Positions 9,640-18,712 of a DNA stretch of 64,000 nucleotides are shown piece by piece. The notes beneath the pieces are model-generated. The model searched no databases and had not been told where the DNA came from. It worked only from the letters and a program-made list of their open reading frames with translations. Source of the DNA: Dietzia timorensis. Lineage in GTDB: Bacteria; Actinomycetota; Actinomycetes; Mycobacteriales; Mycobacteriaceae. The position numbers were made by a program, and so were the translations under genes. The stretch lies in contig NZ_CP015961.1 of assembly GCF_001659785.1 (NCBI RefSeq), positions 2,294,001-2,358,000 of the forward strand, written 5' to 3'. Within the stretch, counting starts at the first letter, position 1. Each line of letters starts with the position of its first letter.

Positions 9640-10938
9640 TTATCCGAGGAGCTTCCAGTCCTCGAGACCGTCGTACAGCGGCTTGGCCTGCGCGAGCGCG
9701 GTGACGCGGGCGTTGAGCGCGGCCACGTCGGCCTTGTCTCCCGCAACAAGCGCGGTGGCGATGATGTCGGCGACCTCGCGGAAATCGTCGTCATCGAAGC
9801 CGCGGGTCGCGAGCGCCGGGGTGCCGATGCGCAGGCCGGAGGTGACCATCGGCGGGCGCGGGTCGAACGGGACGGCGTTGCGGTTGACGGTGATGCCGAC
9901 CGAATGCAGGAGATCCTCGGCCTGCTGGCCGTCGAGCGCGGAATTGCGCAGGTCCGCGAGCACAAGGTGCACGTCGGTACCGCCGGTGAGCACGTCCACA
10001 CCCGCCTCCTTGCAGTCGGACTGGGTGAGGCGCTCGGCGATGATCTGCGCGCCGGAGACCGTGCGCTTCTGGCGCTCGGCGAAGTCTGCGGAGCCGGCGA
10101 TCTTCATCGCGATGGCCTTCGCCGCGACGGCGTGCATCAGCGGCCCGCCCTGCTGCCCCGGGAACACCGCGGAATTGATCTTCTTGAACAGGTCGAGATC
10201 GTTGGTGAGGATCATGCCCGAGCGGGGGCCCCCGAGCGTCTTGTGCACGGTCGTCGACACGACGTCGGCGTACGGCACCGGGCTCGGGTGCAGACCTGCG
10301 GCGACGAGCCCTGCGAAGTGCGCCATGTCGACCCAGAGCTTCGCGCCGACCTCGTCGGCGATTTCGCGGAACTTCGCGAAATCCTGCTGCCGCGGGTAGG
10401 CGGACCAGCCGGCGATGATCACCGCGGGCTTTTCCGCGATGGCCTGTTCGCGCACGGCGTCCATGTCGATCTGCATCGTCTCCGGGTCGACCTCATACGC
10501 GGCGACCTCGTACAACTTGCCGGAGAAGTTCAGCGCCATGCCGTGGGTGAGGTGGCCGCCATGGGCGAGCGACAGGCCCATGATCTTCTCTCCCGGTGTC
10601 GCCAGCGACATGAGCACGGCGGCGTTCGCCTGGGCGCCCGAGTGCGGCTGCACGTTCGCGTACTTAGCGCCGAAGACCTCCTTGGCGCGCGAGCGGGCGA
10701 GCTCCTCGGCCTGGTCGACGAATTCGCAGCCGCCGTAGTAGCGGCGCCCCGGGTAGCCCTCGGCGTACTTGTTGGTGAGCACGGAGCCCTGCGCCTGCAG
10801 CACGGCGCGAGGAACGAAGTTCTCCGACGCGATCATCTCGAGGGTGTTGCGCTGGCGACCGAGTTCGCCGGCCATAGCCTCCGCGAGTTCGGGATCGAGC
10901 TCGCCTAGCGAGGTGGTCATCACGTCGGGGTTAGACAT
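9640..10938 (-). CDS. glyA: Serine hydroxymethyltransferase
   Basis: 432 residues, ATG 10938 with TAGGAGGACC upstream. The enzyme interconverts serine and glycine, loading tetrahydrofolate with a one-carbon unit, in the cytoplasm with PLP. Lys233 in [12 protein letters not shown] is the PLP-binding lysine. [28 protein letters not shown] and QPHSGAQAN are the standard substrate and cofactor segments. Length is normal. The 222-base gap upstream is shared with divergent coaA, an arrangement also known from Mycobacterium and Corynebacterium. Confidence 0.98.
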   Translation of the reverse strand: MSNPDVMTTSLGELDPELAEAMAGELGRQRNTLEMIASENFVPRAVLQAQGSVLTNKYAEGYPGRRYYGGCEFVDQAEELARSRAKEVFGAKYANVQPHSGAQANAAVLMSLATPGEKIMGLSLAHGGHLTHGMALNFSGKLYEVAAYEVDPETMQIDMDAVREQAIAEKPAVIIAGWSAYPRQQDFAKFREIADEVGAKLWVDMAHFAGLVAAGLHPSPVPYADVVSTTVHKTLGGPRSGMILTNDLDLFKKINSAVFPGQQGGPLMHAVAAKAIAMKIAGSADFAERQKRTVSGAQIIAERLTQSDCKEAGVDVLTGGTDVHLVLADLRNSALDGQQAEDLLHSVGITVNRNAVPFDPRPPMVTSGLRIGTPALATRGFDDDDFREVADIIATALVAGDKADVAALNARVTALAQAKPLYDGLEDWKLLG

Positions 10939-11160
10939 CGTTTGCTGGTCCTCCTACGGCCGCGTACATCGTGCTGGCAGATCGCTTCTGCGTTCATTCT
11001 AGGGTGCACCAGCCCCCGTACCGCCAGCGGAATGCCGCTCGTGTCCGCTCCCTGCGGATGTCAATGGCGATTACTGGCTAATTCTCAGGGTGATTAAGAC
11101 AAAAGCAATGCCGCCTGGAACAATCGGCCAGAGACCAACTGCCAACGGAAAAGGTAGAGC

Positions 11161-12093
11161 GTGAGTCGGAACACGAGCGAACCCTCGCCGTACATCGAAT
11201 TCGACCGGCCGCATTGGAAGCGGCTGCGTCAATCGATGCCCATGGTGCTGTCCGAACAGGACATCCAGGGTCTACGCGGTATACAGGACCACCTCGATCT
11301 CGACGAGGTGGCAGATATTTATCTGCCGCTTTCACGGCTTATCCATCTGCAGGTATCCGCACGCCAGCGCCTGTTCCAGTCGACCAACACGTTCCTCGGT
11401 AAATCCGCCGAACGGTCGGTGCCGTTCGTCATCGGCATCGCAGGATCGGTGGCGGTCGGCAAGTCGACCACCGCCCGCGTGCTGCAGGCGCTTCTGTCGC
11501 GGTGGGATTCGCATCCCCGCGTCGATCTCGTCACCACCGATGGCTTCCTCTACCCCAATAAGGAGCTCGAGAGGCGCAACCTCATGCAGCGCAAGGGCTT
11601 CCCGGAGTCCTACGATCGGCGGGCTCTTCTACGTTTCGTGACGGCGGTCAAGTCCGGCGCCGACGTGGTCTCCGCGCCCGTGTACTCGCACAAGGTGTAC
11701 GACATCGTCCCCGATCAGAAGATCGAGGTGCGCCAGCCGGACATTCTCATCGTCGAGGGGCTCAACGTCCTGCAGACCGGACCGAAGCTCATGGTCTCGG
11801 ACCTGTTCGATTTCTCGGTTTACGTGGACGCGAAGATCGACGACATCGAAAGCTGGTACGTCGAGCGCTTCCTCACGCTGCGCAACACGGCATTCCAGGA
11901 CCCGAATTCGCACTTCAACCACTACGCGACGCTCACCGACGACGCCGCCCGCAGCGCCGCGAGCCAGATCTGGGGCTCGGTCAACCGCCCCAACCTGGTG
12001 GAGAACATCCTGCCGACCCGTCCGCGCGCGACCCTGGTGCTGCGTAAGAACTCCGACCACTCCATTCAGCGGTTGCGCCTGCGCAAGGTGTAG
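11161..12093 (+). CDS. coaA: Pantothenate kinase, type I
   Basis: 310 residues from GTG 11161, with AAGGTAGAG upstream. It phosphorylates pantothenate, the first committed step of coenzyme A synthesis. The P-loop [15 protein letters not shown] covers residues 92-106. Other family segments are [36 protein letters not shown] and VEGLNVLQ. It ends LRLRKV, at the expected length. Type I kinases are feedback-inhibited by CoA. It converges on the siderophore ATPase gene, 14 bases away. Confidence 0.97.
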   Translation: MSRNTSEPSPYIEFDRPHWKRLRQSMPMVLSEQDIQGLRGIQDHLDLDEVADIYLPLSRLIHLQVSARQRLFQSTNTFLGKSAERSVPFVIGIAGSVAVGKSTTARVLQALLSRWDSHPRVDLVTTDGFLYPNKELERRNLMQRKGFPESYDRRALLRFVTAVKSGADVVSAPVYSHKVYDIVPDQKIEVRQPDILIVEGLNVLQTGPKLMVSDLFDFSVYVDAKIDDIESWYVERFLTLRNTAFQDPNSHFNHYATLTDDAARSAASQIWGSVNRPNLVENILPTRPRATLVLRKNSDHSIQRLRLRKV

Positions 12094-12107
12094 CCGGACA
12101 CACTCCG

Positions 12108-12902
12108 TTAGTCCGGCAGCACCACCGGGTGCCCGAGTTCGGGATCGCCGATCACCCGGCAGTCGAGGTCGAACACGTCCTTGAGGTTCTCCGGCGTAAC
12201 AACCTCCGCGGGCGCCCCACGGAAGCGGATCTCCCCGTCGCGCATCGCGATGAGATCGGTGGCGAATCGCGCGGCGAGCGCCAACTCGTGCAACACGGCG
12301 ACGACAGTCCGCCCCTCCGCGCGCAGCTCATCCGCGATGCGCAGCACCTCCATCTGGTGCGTGATGTCGAGGTAAGTCGTCGGCTCGTCGAGCAGCAGCA
12401 GCTCGGTCTCCTGCGCGAGCACCATCGCGATCCACACTCGCTGGCGCTGTCCGCCGGACAGCTCGTCGACATAGCGGTCGGCGAGCGCACTCGTGCTCGT
12501 CCGTTCCAGCGCGGCGTCGATCGCCCGCTCGTCCTCGCGCGACCACTGCGACCACAGTGTCTGGTGTGGGTAGCGCCCGCGCGCCACGAGATCGCGGACG
12601 CTGATCCCGTCCGGGGCTACCGAGGACTGCGGCAACAGCCCGAGCTTGCGCGCAACCTCCTTGGTGCCGTAACTGGATATCGCTTTTCCATCGAGGATGA
12701 CGTCGCCGCCCGTGGGTTTGAGCAGGCGCGAGAATGCGCGCAGCAGCGTCGATTTCCCGCACGCGTTCGGCCCGACGATCACGGTGAACCCGCCCGGCTC
12801 GATGGACGCGCTCAGATCGGAGATCACCGTTTTCTCCCCGTAGCCGACGCGGAGGTTCCGGCCGGCGAGAAGATCGGCGTGGCTGGCATTGGTGGTGGTC
12901 AC
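12108..12902 (-). CDS. Iron-siderophore ABC transporter, ATP-binding protein
   Basis: 264 residues from GTG 12902, with AGGAGG seven bases upstream; the upstream in-frame extension belongs to the overlapping permease region. Walker A GPNACGKSTLL, Q-loop LLPQSS, signature LSGGQRQRVWIAM and Walker B LLLLDEPTTYLD are all present, followed by the H-loop HELALAARF. The sequence is of the FecE/FepC class that powers FecCD permeases. It is the last gene of a minus-strand operon with the two permease genes, starting 11 bases after the first permease gene ends. Expected to be iron-repressed through the box at 15154-15172. Confidence 0.94.
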   Translation of the reverse strand: MTTTNASHADLLAGRNLRVGYGEKTVISDLSASIEPGGFTVIVGPNACGKSTLLRAFSRLLKPTGGDVILDGKAISSYGTKEVARKLGLLPQSSVAPDGISVRDLVARGRYPHQTLWSQWSREDERAIDAALERTSTSALADRYVDELSGGQRQRVWIAMVLAQETELLLLDEPTTYLDITHQMEVLRIADELRAEGRTVVAVLHELALAARFATDLIAMRDGEIRFRGAPAEVVTPENLKDVFDLDCRVIGDPELGHPVVLPD

Positions 12903-12913
12903 GTACGTGCCTC

Positions 12914-14017
12914 CTACTTGGTCCGAGCTTCGCGAGCGAGAAGCCATACGAGATAGATGCCGCCGACACACACGGTCACCGCCCCCACCGGGAGGTCGGC
13001 GTCGGCGAATGCGTGCTGGGAAATGAGATCCGCGGCCGGGACGATCGCGGCGCCGATCGCCGCGGAGCCGAGCAACGTCACCGAGTCTCCGGTGCGGCAC
13101 AGCAGCCGCGCGATCTGGGGCGCGGCCAGCGCGACGAACATGATCGGCCCGGCCACCGCCGTCGCGACCGCGGTGAGCGCGACGCCCAGGACGATGAGAA
13201 TGGCCTTCGCGCGTTCGACGGGCAGGCCGAGCACCTTCGCCACGTCGTCACCGAGCTCGAGGTAAGGCATCCACCGGCCGGAAACGAACAGGCACACCAC
13301 GAGCGCGCCGATGCTGGCCGCCGCGATCGCCACGGTGTTCCACGTCGTCCCGAGGAGGCTGCCCGCGCCCCACACCGCTACCTCCATCGCCACGTCGAGG
13401 TCGGCGACGATGGAGAACCACGTGTTGAGCGAGGCGAGCATCGCCGAGACCGCGATACCGACGATGATGAACCGGAAGCCCTGCACGCCGCGCCGAAACG
13501 CGAGCGCATACACGACGAACGCGGTGGCCAGCCCGCCGATGACGGCGCCGATGGAGGTCCACACGAGGCCGGAGAATCCGGCGATCGTCACGGCGATAAC
13601 GCCGACGTAGGCGCCGTTGTTGAAGCCGACGATATCGGGGCTGCCGAGGGGATTGCGGGTCAGCGATTGGAAGATCGCCCCCGAGAGCCCCAGGGCCGCA
13701 CCGAGCACAATCGCGACGACCGCGCGCGGGAAGCGCCACTCGAACACGACCTTGTTGAGTGCCTTGCTGCCGTCGCCGCGCAGCACCTCCCACAACTCGG
13801 TCGCCGAGACCTCGATCGTGCCCAGGGCCAGCGCGAAGTAGGTGCATAGCGCGATCGGCACAAGGATCAACGCGGACACCACGAGCACGCGCACGCGTAA
13901 CTCCCCGCCGACGCGGCCTGCGCGAAACCGTAGGAACATGCCGGCATCGCCGCGACGAATGCTGAACCCGGCAGCGTCCGAGGACGCCGCAGGATCCCCC
14001 TCCCGAGTCTGAGTCAT
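12914..14017 (-). CDS. Iron-siderophore ABC transporter permease (FecCD), second subunit
   Basis: 367 residues from ATG 14017, which overlaps the stop of the preceding permease by four bases (ATGA). Residues 1-45 form a charged cytoplasmic lead, followed by about nine to ten membrane segments. GLSGAIFQSLTRNPLGSPDIVGFNNGAYVG-like sequence and VAGPIMFVALAAPQIARLLCR are hallmarks of the FecCD/BtuC fold, the latter being the ATPase-coupling region. Forms a heterodimeric channel with the product of 14014-15078. The tight overlap indicates translational coupling. Confidence 0.94.
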   Translation of the reverse strand: MTQTREGDPAASSDAAGFSIRRGDAGMFLRFRAGRVGGELRVRVLVVSALILVPIALCTYFALALGTIEVSATELWEVLRGDGSKALNKVVFEWRFPRAVVAIVLGAALGLSGAIFQSLTRNPLGSPDIVGFNNGAYVGVIAVTIAGFSGLVWTSIGAVIGGLATAFVVYALAFRRGVQGFRFIIVGIAVSAMLASLNTWFSIVADLDVAMEVAVWGAGSLLGTTWNTVAIAAASIGALVVCLFVSGRWMPYLELGDDVAKVLGLPVERAKAILIVLGVALTAVATAVAGPIMFVALAAPQIARLLCRTGDSVTLLGSAAIGAAIVPAADLISQHAFADADLPVGAVTVCVGGIYLVWLLAREARTK

Positions 14018-15078
14018 AGCCCCGAAGCCCTTTCCCTGCGCACGAGAACGATGAGGATCGGCGCGCCGACGAACGCGGTGACGATCCCGACGGGCAACTC
14101 CCCGGATACCAGGAACCGCCCGAGTACGTCCGAGCCGATGAGCAGCACCGGGGCGAGCAGGATCGTGTACACGACGATCCAGCGCTGATCGGGACCGATG
14201 ATCCAGCGCACGACGTGCGGGATCATCAACCCGATGAACGCGATCGGACCGGCCGCGGCGACGGCCCCTCCGCACAACAGCATGATCGCGAGCAGACTCA
14301 CCCCGCGCACGAGTGGGACCCGGGCGCCGAGGCTCGTCGCCGAGTCCTCCCCCAGCGCGAGCGCGTTGAGCGGGCGCGCGCACAGGAGCGCGATGACGAG
14401 GCCGGCCACGATAAACGGCAGGACCGACGTCAGAGTTTCCGGTGGACGGTCGGCGACGGAGCCGGCCTCCCAGAAGCGCACCTGTTCGTAGATGCTCGCG
14501 TCGAGCAGCCCGATAGCGCGGTTCGCTCCGAGCAGCACCGAGCCCAGCGCCATCCCGACGAGCGTGAGCCGCAGCGGCGTCGCACCCTTACCGCCGCCCG
14601 CAGCGATCCCGAACACCATGACCGACGCGATCGCCGCGCCCGCCATCGCGAGCCACACGTAGCTCGACACCGCCTCGATACCGAGAAAGGCAATACCGAG
14701 TGTGACGGCGAAGCTCGCGCCCGCGTTGACCCCGAGAATGCCCGGATCGGCGAGGGGATTGCGCGTGACGGCCTGGATCAGGGCGCCGGCCACGCCGAGG
14801 GCCATCCCCACGACGAGCCCGAGAACGGTCCGCGGTACACGAAGGTCGTGGACGACGATCGAGGCAGCCGAGCCATCGGGGCTCCACAGCACCTGCCATG
14901 CCCGTCCGGCGGCGACCTCCCCGGAGCCGGAGAACAGGCTCGCCGCGATGATCGCAGCCAGCAGCCCCGCCGACACCGCGAGGAACACCGCGTGCCTGGC
15001 TGCGATCCGGCGCAGAGGGCTCGGGCTCCCTCTCCCCGCGAGCGGCCTCGCCTCGTTCGGCTGTTTCGTCTGTGTCAC
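14014..15078 (-). CDS. Iron-siderophore ABC transporter permease (FecCD), first subunit
   Basis: 354 residues from GTG 15078; a TTG at 15081 is an equally close alternative, both behind GAGGCGGG. It is a multi-pass membrane protein with VAGALIQAVTRNPLADPGIL and AAGPIAFIGLMIPHVVRWIIG, the two best-kept FecCD motifs. First gene of the minus-strand transport operon and divergent from the binding-protein genes. The promoter between them carries a DtxR/IdeR-like site. The transported siderophore is unknown. Confidence 0.94.
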   Translation of the reverse strand: MTQTKQPNEARPLAGRGSPSPLRRIAARHAVFLAVSAGLLAAIIAASLFSGSGEVAAGRAWQVLWSPDGSAASIVVHDLRVPRTVLGLVVGMALGVAGALIQAVTRNPLADPGILGVNAGASFAVTLGIAFLGIEAVSSYVWLAMAGAAIASVMVFGIAAGGGKGATPLRLTLVGMALGSVLLGANRAIGLLDASIYEQVRFWEAGSVADRPPETLTSVLPFIVAGLVIALLCARPLNALALGEDSATSLGARVPLVRGVSLLAIMLLCGGAVAAAGPIAFIGLMIPHVVRWIIGPDQRWIVVYTILLAPVLLIGSDVLGRFLVSGELPVGIVTAFVGAPILIVLVRRERASGL

Positions 15079-15153
15079 CAACTACCCGCCTCGTCGAAGT
15101 GTGGCGTAGATCTCTTCTGAATCTGAAAAATTTTTAGGATTGATACAGCTAAC

Positions 15154-15172
15154 ATAGCCTAGGCTAACCGTT
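15154..15172. promoter_or_regulatory. Candidate DtxR/IdeR iron box
   Basis: ATAGCCTAGGCTAACCGTT matches about 13 of 19 positions of the DtxR/IdeR consensus TTAGGTTAGGCTAACCTAA, including the unbroken core TAGGCTAACC. It contains a perfect 12-base palindrome TAGCCTAGGCTA. It lies in the divergent promoter of the permease operon and the binding-protein operon. Iron-bound DtxR would repress both directions. The match is by eye. Confidence 0.7.
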
Positions 15173-15298
15173 AAACATTTACGCTCCACTACCCGGCCCC
15201 GCGCTTGCGCGCCGCATGGCGCAGTCATCGCGGCCCGAGTGGGACGGTGGAAACCTACCACCGCCTCGCCTCGCTCGCCGGTTAGGAGAAAGGACCCC

Positions 15299-16315
15299 AT
15301 GTACGCATCCCGTAAGCGCACGCGGCTCGTGGCTGCCACCGCGCTCCTCGCCGCCACGGCCCTTCTCGGCTCGGCCTGCTCCTCCACCGAGGACTCGGCC
15401 TCCGAGTCCGGTTCCCAGTCCTCCGCTGCCGGCAGCGAGGAGACCCGCACGGTCGAGACCGAGAACGGCGAGATCGAGATTCCCGCCGAGCCGCAGAAGG
15501 TCGTCGTGCTCAACAACGCGCTCGCCGGCTACGCCTACCACCTCGACCTCCCTGTCGATGCGACGGTCGCCGAGTCCACCGGCAAGGAGGGCAAGCCCGG
15601 CCAGTTCTGGGAGGAAGAGGCCGCGGAGAACGAGACCAAGTTCCTCCCGTGGTCGAACGACGGGTTCGACCTCGAGGCGATCCTCGCAGAAGAGCCCGAC
15701 CTGATTATCGCCGGCGGCATCGGCTTCCCGTACCGCCACGCGACCCAGCAGTACGACGAGCTCTCCGACATCGCCCCCACCCTCGTCGTGCCGGACTCGC
15801 TCGACACCTGGCAGGCACAGTTCGAGTTCCTCGCGGATTCGGTGGGCAAGCCCGAGGTCTTCGACGAGGCCGAGAAGACCTACAACGACCGCGTCGCCGA
15901 AGTTCGCGAAAACATCGAGCTCCCGCCGACCCCGGTCGCCTACTACGTCCAGAACGCCGACGGGAAGACCTACGTCGCCAATGACGAGGTCGGCTTCCCG
16001 AAGGAATTGGCCGAGGTCGGTCTGGAACCGGCTCCGCTCAAGGAGACCGGCAAGTTCGAGTCCTACGGCGGCTCCGGCGACATCCTCACCATCAGCAAGG
16101 AGCAGATCACCTCCGAGCTCACCATGCCGACGGTGTTCGTTCTCGGATTCAACCGCGACGTCGTGACGGCGGAGGAGCTGAGCCAGGACCCGGTCTTCGC
16201 CGACCTGCCCGCATTCAAGGACGGACACGCCTACGACCTGCCGTACTGGGTGCACCGCCCGGACTATGACGAGGCCCTCGGCACGCTCGACAAGATCGAG
16301 GAGCTGTTCGGTTAA
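15299..16315 (+). CDS. Siderophore-binding lipoprotein (FecB/FhuD type), first copy
   Basis: 338 residues from ATG 15299 with TAGGAGAAAGGA upstream. Signal and lipobox: ATALLGSAC, with Cys27 as the lipid anchor. A Ser/Glu-rich linker is followed by the two-lobed binding fold: EIPAEPQKVVVLNNALAGYA, FDLEAILAEEPDLIIAGG, and a final lobe ending YDEALGTLDKIEELF. These are typical of class III solute-binding proteins for ferric siderophores. It delivers cargo to the divergently encoded permeases. Its stop overlaps the start of the next reading frame (TAATG). Confidence 0.93.
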   Translation: MYASRKRTRLVAATALLAATALLGSACSSTEDSASESGSQSSAAGSEETRTVETENGEIEIPAEPQKVVVLNNALAGYAYHLDLPVDATVAESTGKEGKPGQFWEEEAAENETKFLPWSNDGFDLEAILAEEPDLIIAGGIGFPYRHATQQYDELSDIAPTLVVPDSLDTWQAQFEFLADSVGKPEVFDEAEKTYNDRVAEVRENIELPPTPVAYYVQNADGKTYVANDEVGFPKELAEVGLEPAPLKETGKFESYGGSGDILTISKEQITSELTMPTVFVLGFNRDVVTAEELSQDPVFADLPAFKDGHAYDLPYWVHRPDYDEALGTLDKIEELFG

Positions 16316-16680
16316 TGTCCCGACTGGCGGTACGGCCTCTTCCGCTCGTGCTTCGCGAGCTCGAGGTGGCCGCGGTTCACGACGTCACCCCGCGCCTCCG
16401 GCGCATCACGCTCACCGGACCGCAACTGTTCGCGTTCAGCACGGATGCGTCTAGAACCGACACCGCCACCCCCTCGCCCGGAGGGGAGCCCGTGGAACTT
16501 CCCACGTTCTCCTCTCCGGGTTTCGACGACCACGTCAAATGCATTTTCACCTCTGACGTCGGAGGAAGCGACCTCCCGGTCCAATTGCCCCACGGCATCG
16601 AATGGCCACCGTCGGCCATGCGCGTCGCCCGGGACTACACGCCGACACGCTTCGATCCGGTCACCGGCGAACGACGCTGA
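16315..16680 (+). pseudogene. Siderophore-interacting protein, truncated N-terminal remnant
   Basis: The frame of 121 residues starts at ATG 16315 overlapping the preceding stop. It reads as the N-terminal FAD-binding part of the ViuB/SIP ferric-siderophore reductase family: RELEVAAVHDVTPRLRRITL, then DDHVKCIF and RDYTPTRFDPVTGER, the flavin-contacting motif. Full-length members have about 270 residues; this stops right after that motif. In another frame beyond the stop, 16679-16750, the words ...ACANTGGDAIA resemble the next family segment, so I infer a frameshifted and eroded gene. Whether the short protein is still made is unknown. Confidence 0.65.
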
Positions 16681-16773
16681 CGATCGCGTAGGACTGCGAG
16701 CACGCCGTCGACCGGCGCGCGTGCGCGAACACCGGCGGCGACGCGATAGCCTTGCTTGTCGGAAAGGATCGAG

Positions 16774-17808
16774 ATGAGGCTTAGTTCTTCGCGCGTGTAC
16801 CGGCGTTCGCTCCAGGCGGTCGCCGTGGTGTCGGCAGCCGCGCTTGTCACAGCGGCGTGCTCGGATTCGGGAGGCGACGGCTCGCAGGATTCGTCGTCGA
16901 CGACCACCTCGTCGACCACCGCATCCGCGGCGCCGCACACGGTCAACACCGAAATGGGCAGCGTCGAGGTTCCGGCGGGGCCTAAGCGTGTCGTCGTGCT
17001 CGGCTACCGCCTCACCGGTCTCGCCTTCAATCTCGGCGCCCACGTCAAGGGCACCATCCCGGAAATGGCCGGCGGCTCCAGCGATGCCTCCCAGGCGTGG
17101 AGCGACGCGTCGGCCTCCGAGGGCACCACGTTCCTCCCCTGGTTCCCCGACGGCTTCGACATCGCCGGCATCAAGGCGCTCGACCCCGATCTCATCATCG
17201 GCGGCGGCCCCGGGCTCGAGCACGAGCATGCGGTACAGGCCTACCCGGAGCTCGAGCAGATCGCGCCGACCGTCGTCATCGGCGAAGACGAAACGTCGTG
17301 GAAAGACCAGGCCGAGATCATGGCCGATGCCCTCGGCGCGAAGAAGAAGCTCGCGAAAATGACGAAGAACTACGACGAATTCGTTAGTTCGATCCGCGAG
17401 AACATCAACGCCCCCGAGGGCGACGTCGGGTACCTCGTCTTCGACGCCGAGGGGCGACCCTACGCGGCGAACGAGAACATCGGGCTGCCCGCCGAGCTCA
17501 CCGACATCGGGCTCGAGCCAGCGAAGTACTCGCAAATGCCGGGCCTCGAGCCCGCCGGGGCGAGTGGGGAGCTGCTCGCGGTGCCGCCCGAGCGCGTCGA
17601 GGAGGTGTTCGACCAGGACAACCTTTTCGTGCTCGGGTACGGCCGCGATGTCGTCAACCCCGGCGAGCTCTCCCGCGATCCGCAGTACGCGGACCTGCCG
17701 GCGATCAAGAATTTCCGCGCCTTCGGGCTCGACTACTGGTCGCTGAGCCCCGGCTACGACGAGATCATGAAGACGCTCGGCACGATGCAGCTCCTCTTCG
17801 CGAAGTAG
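16774..17808 (+). CDS. Siderophore-binding lipoprotein (FecB/FhuD type), second copy
   Basis: 344 residues from ATG 16774 with GGAAAGGA five bases upstream; a TTG at 16756 is less likely. Lipobox LVTAAC with the anchor cysteine near residue 29, then a Ser/Thr-rich linker. The binding domain resembles the first copy closely in layout: VPAGPKRVVVLGYRLTGLAF, FLPWFPDGFDIAGIKALDPD, RPYAANENIGLPAELTDIGL. Two binding proteins feeding one permease pair suggest two related ferric-siderophore cargoes. Probably in the same transcript as the gene at 15299. Confidence 0.92.
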   Translation: MRLSSSRVYRRSLQAVAVVSAAALVTAACSDSGGDGSQDSSSTTTSSTTASAAPHTVNTEMGSVEVPAGPKRVVVLGYRLTGLAFNLGAHVKGTIPEMAGGSSDASQAWSDASASEGTTFLPWFPDGFDIAGIKALDPDLIIGGGPGLEHEHAVQAYPELEQIAPTVVIGEDETSWKDQAEIMADALGAKKKLAKMTKNYDEFVSSIRENINAPEGDVGYLVFDAEGRPYAANENIGLPAELTDIGLEPAKYSQMPGLEPAGASGELLAVPPERVEEVFDQDNLFVLGYGRDVVNPGELSRDPQYADLPAIKNFRAFGLDYWSLSPGYDEIMKTLGTMQLLFAK

Positions 17809-17841
17809 CGCCGAATAACGCCTCTGACGTCGGAGGGGCGC

Positions 17842-18609
17842 CTATTTCCCGAAGCGCCGGTTGCGCTGCCCGAAGTCGCGGATCGCGCGGAGGAAATCGA
17901 CCTTACGGAACGCCGGCCAATACGCCTCGGTGAACCAGATCTCCGAATAGGCGCTCTGCCACAGCAGGAACCCGGAAAGGCGTTGCTCGCCGGACGTACG
18001 AATCACGAGGTCCGGATCGGGCTGGCCCTTGGTATAGAGGTGCTCGCCGATCCCGTCGACCGTGATTCCCTCGATGAGCTCCTCCCCGGACTTTCCGTCC
18101 GCGACGAGCTCGGCGACCAGATCCCGCGCGGCATCGGTGATCTCCTGCCGCCCGCCGTAGCCCACGGCCACGTTGACCAACGTGCCAGTGTTGTCCTTCG
18201 AGGAATCCTGGGCCGCCTGCAGCCGGGCCGCGAGCGGCTCGGGCAGCAGCCACGTGTGGCCGACGACCCCGACGCGCCAGTTCGAATTCGATCGCGAGAT
18301 CTCCTCGACCACGTCGCCGATGATGTCGAGCAGCAGATCGAGCTCCGAGGCGTCACGTTCGAGGTTCTCCACCGACAACAGGTAGATCGTGGCGATCTCG
18401 ATGCCCAGATCATCACACCACTGGAGCAGCTCGGCGACCTTGACGGCGCCGGCGCGGTGCCCGTGGGAGACGTCCGTGAACCCTGCTTCCTTTGCCCAGC
18501 GGCGGTTGCCGTCGCACATCACGGCGACGTGCCGCGGCATGCGCTCCGAGTCCAGGCTCGCGCGCAGCCGGTTCTCGTACAGCGAGTAAACGGGAGAGGG
18601 CAATTTCAC
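17842..18609 (-). CDS. uppS: Short-chain Z-isoprenyl diphosphate synthase
   Basis: 255 residues from GTG 18609; a GTG at 18618 is the alternative. It is a cis-prenyltransferase, condensing isopentenyl diphosphate onto an allylic primer to make the carrier-lipid precursor for cell-wall synthesis. VMCDGNRRWAKEAG holds the catalytic Asp, and RTSGEQRLSGFLLWQSAYSE with WFTEAYWPAFR forms the substrate pocket. It is closest in pattern to the mycobacterial Z-farnesyl diphosphate synthase rather than the long-chain enzyme, judged from the conserved N-terminus LPSPVYSLYENRL. The final length of the product is inferred. Convergent with the binding-protein gene. Confidence 0.93.
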   Translation of the reverse strand: MKLPSPVYSLYENRLRASLDSERMPRHVAVMCDGNRRWAKEAGFTDVSHGHRAGAVKVAELLQWCDDLGIEIATIYLLSVENLERDASELDLLLDIIGDVVEEISRSNSNWRVGVVGHTWLLPEPLAARLQAAQDSSKDNTGTLVNVAVGYGGRQEITDAARDLVAELVADGKSGEELIEGITVDGIGEHLYTKGQPDPDLVIRTSGEQRLSGFLLWQSAYSEIWFTEAYWPAFRKVDFLRAIRDFGQRNRRFGK

Positions 18610-18712
18610 GTGTTCCACACTACCGCGCACGCGCCGCACGTCTCGTTCCGTCGGGCGATACGTGCGCGGTTCGGCATGCGCGCCCGCGTGACGACACGCG
18701 GCGCCACACGAC

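Noticed and set aside
9139-10908. Plus-strand open frame of about 589 codons opposite glyA
   Set aside because: Antisense to a certain glyA; composition is that of a shadow frame with His/Arg/Gly excess.
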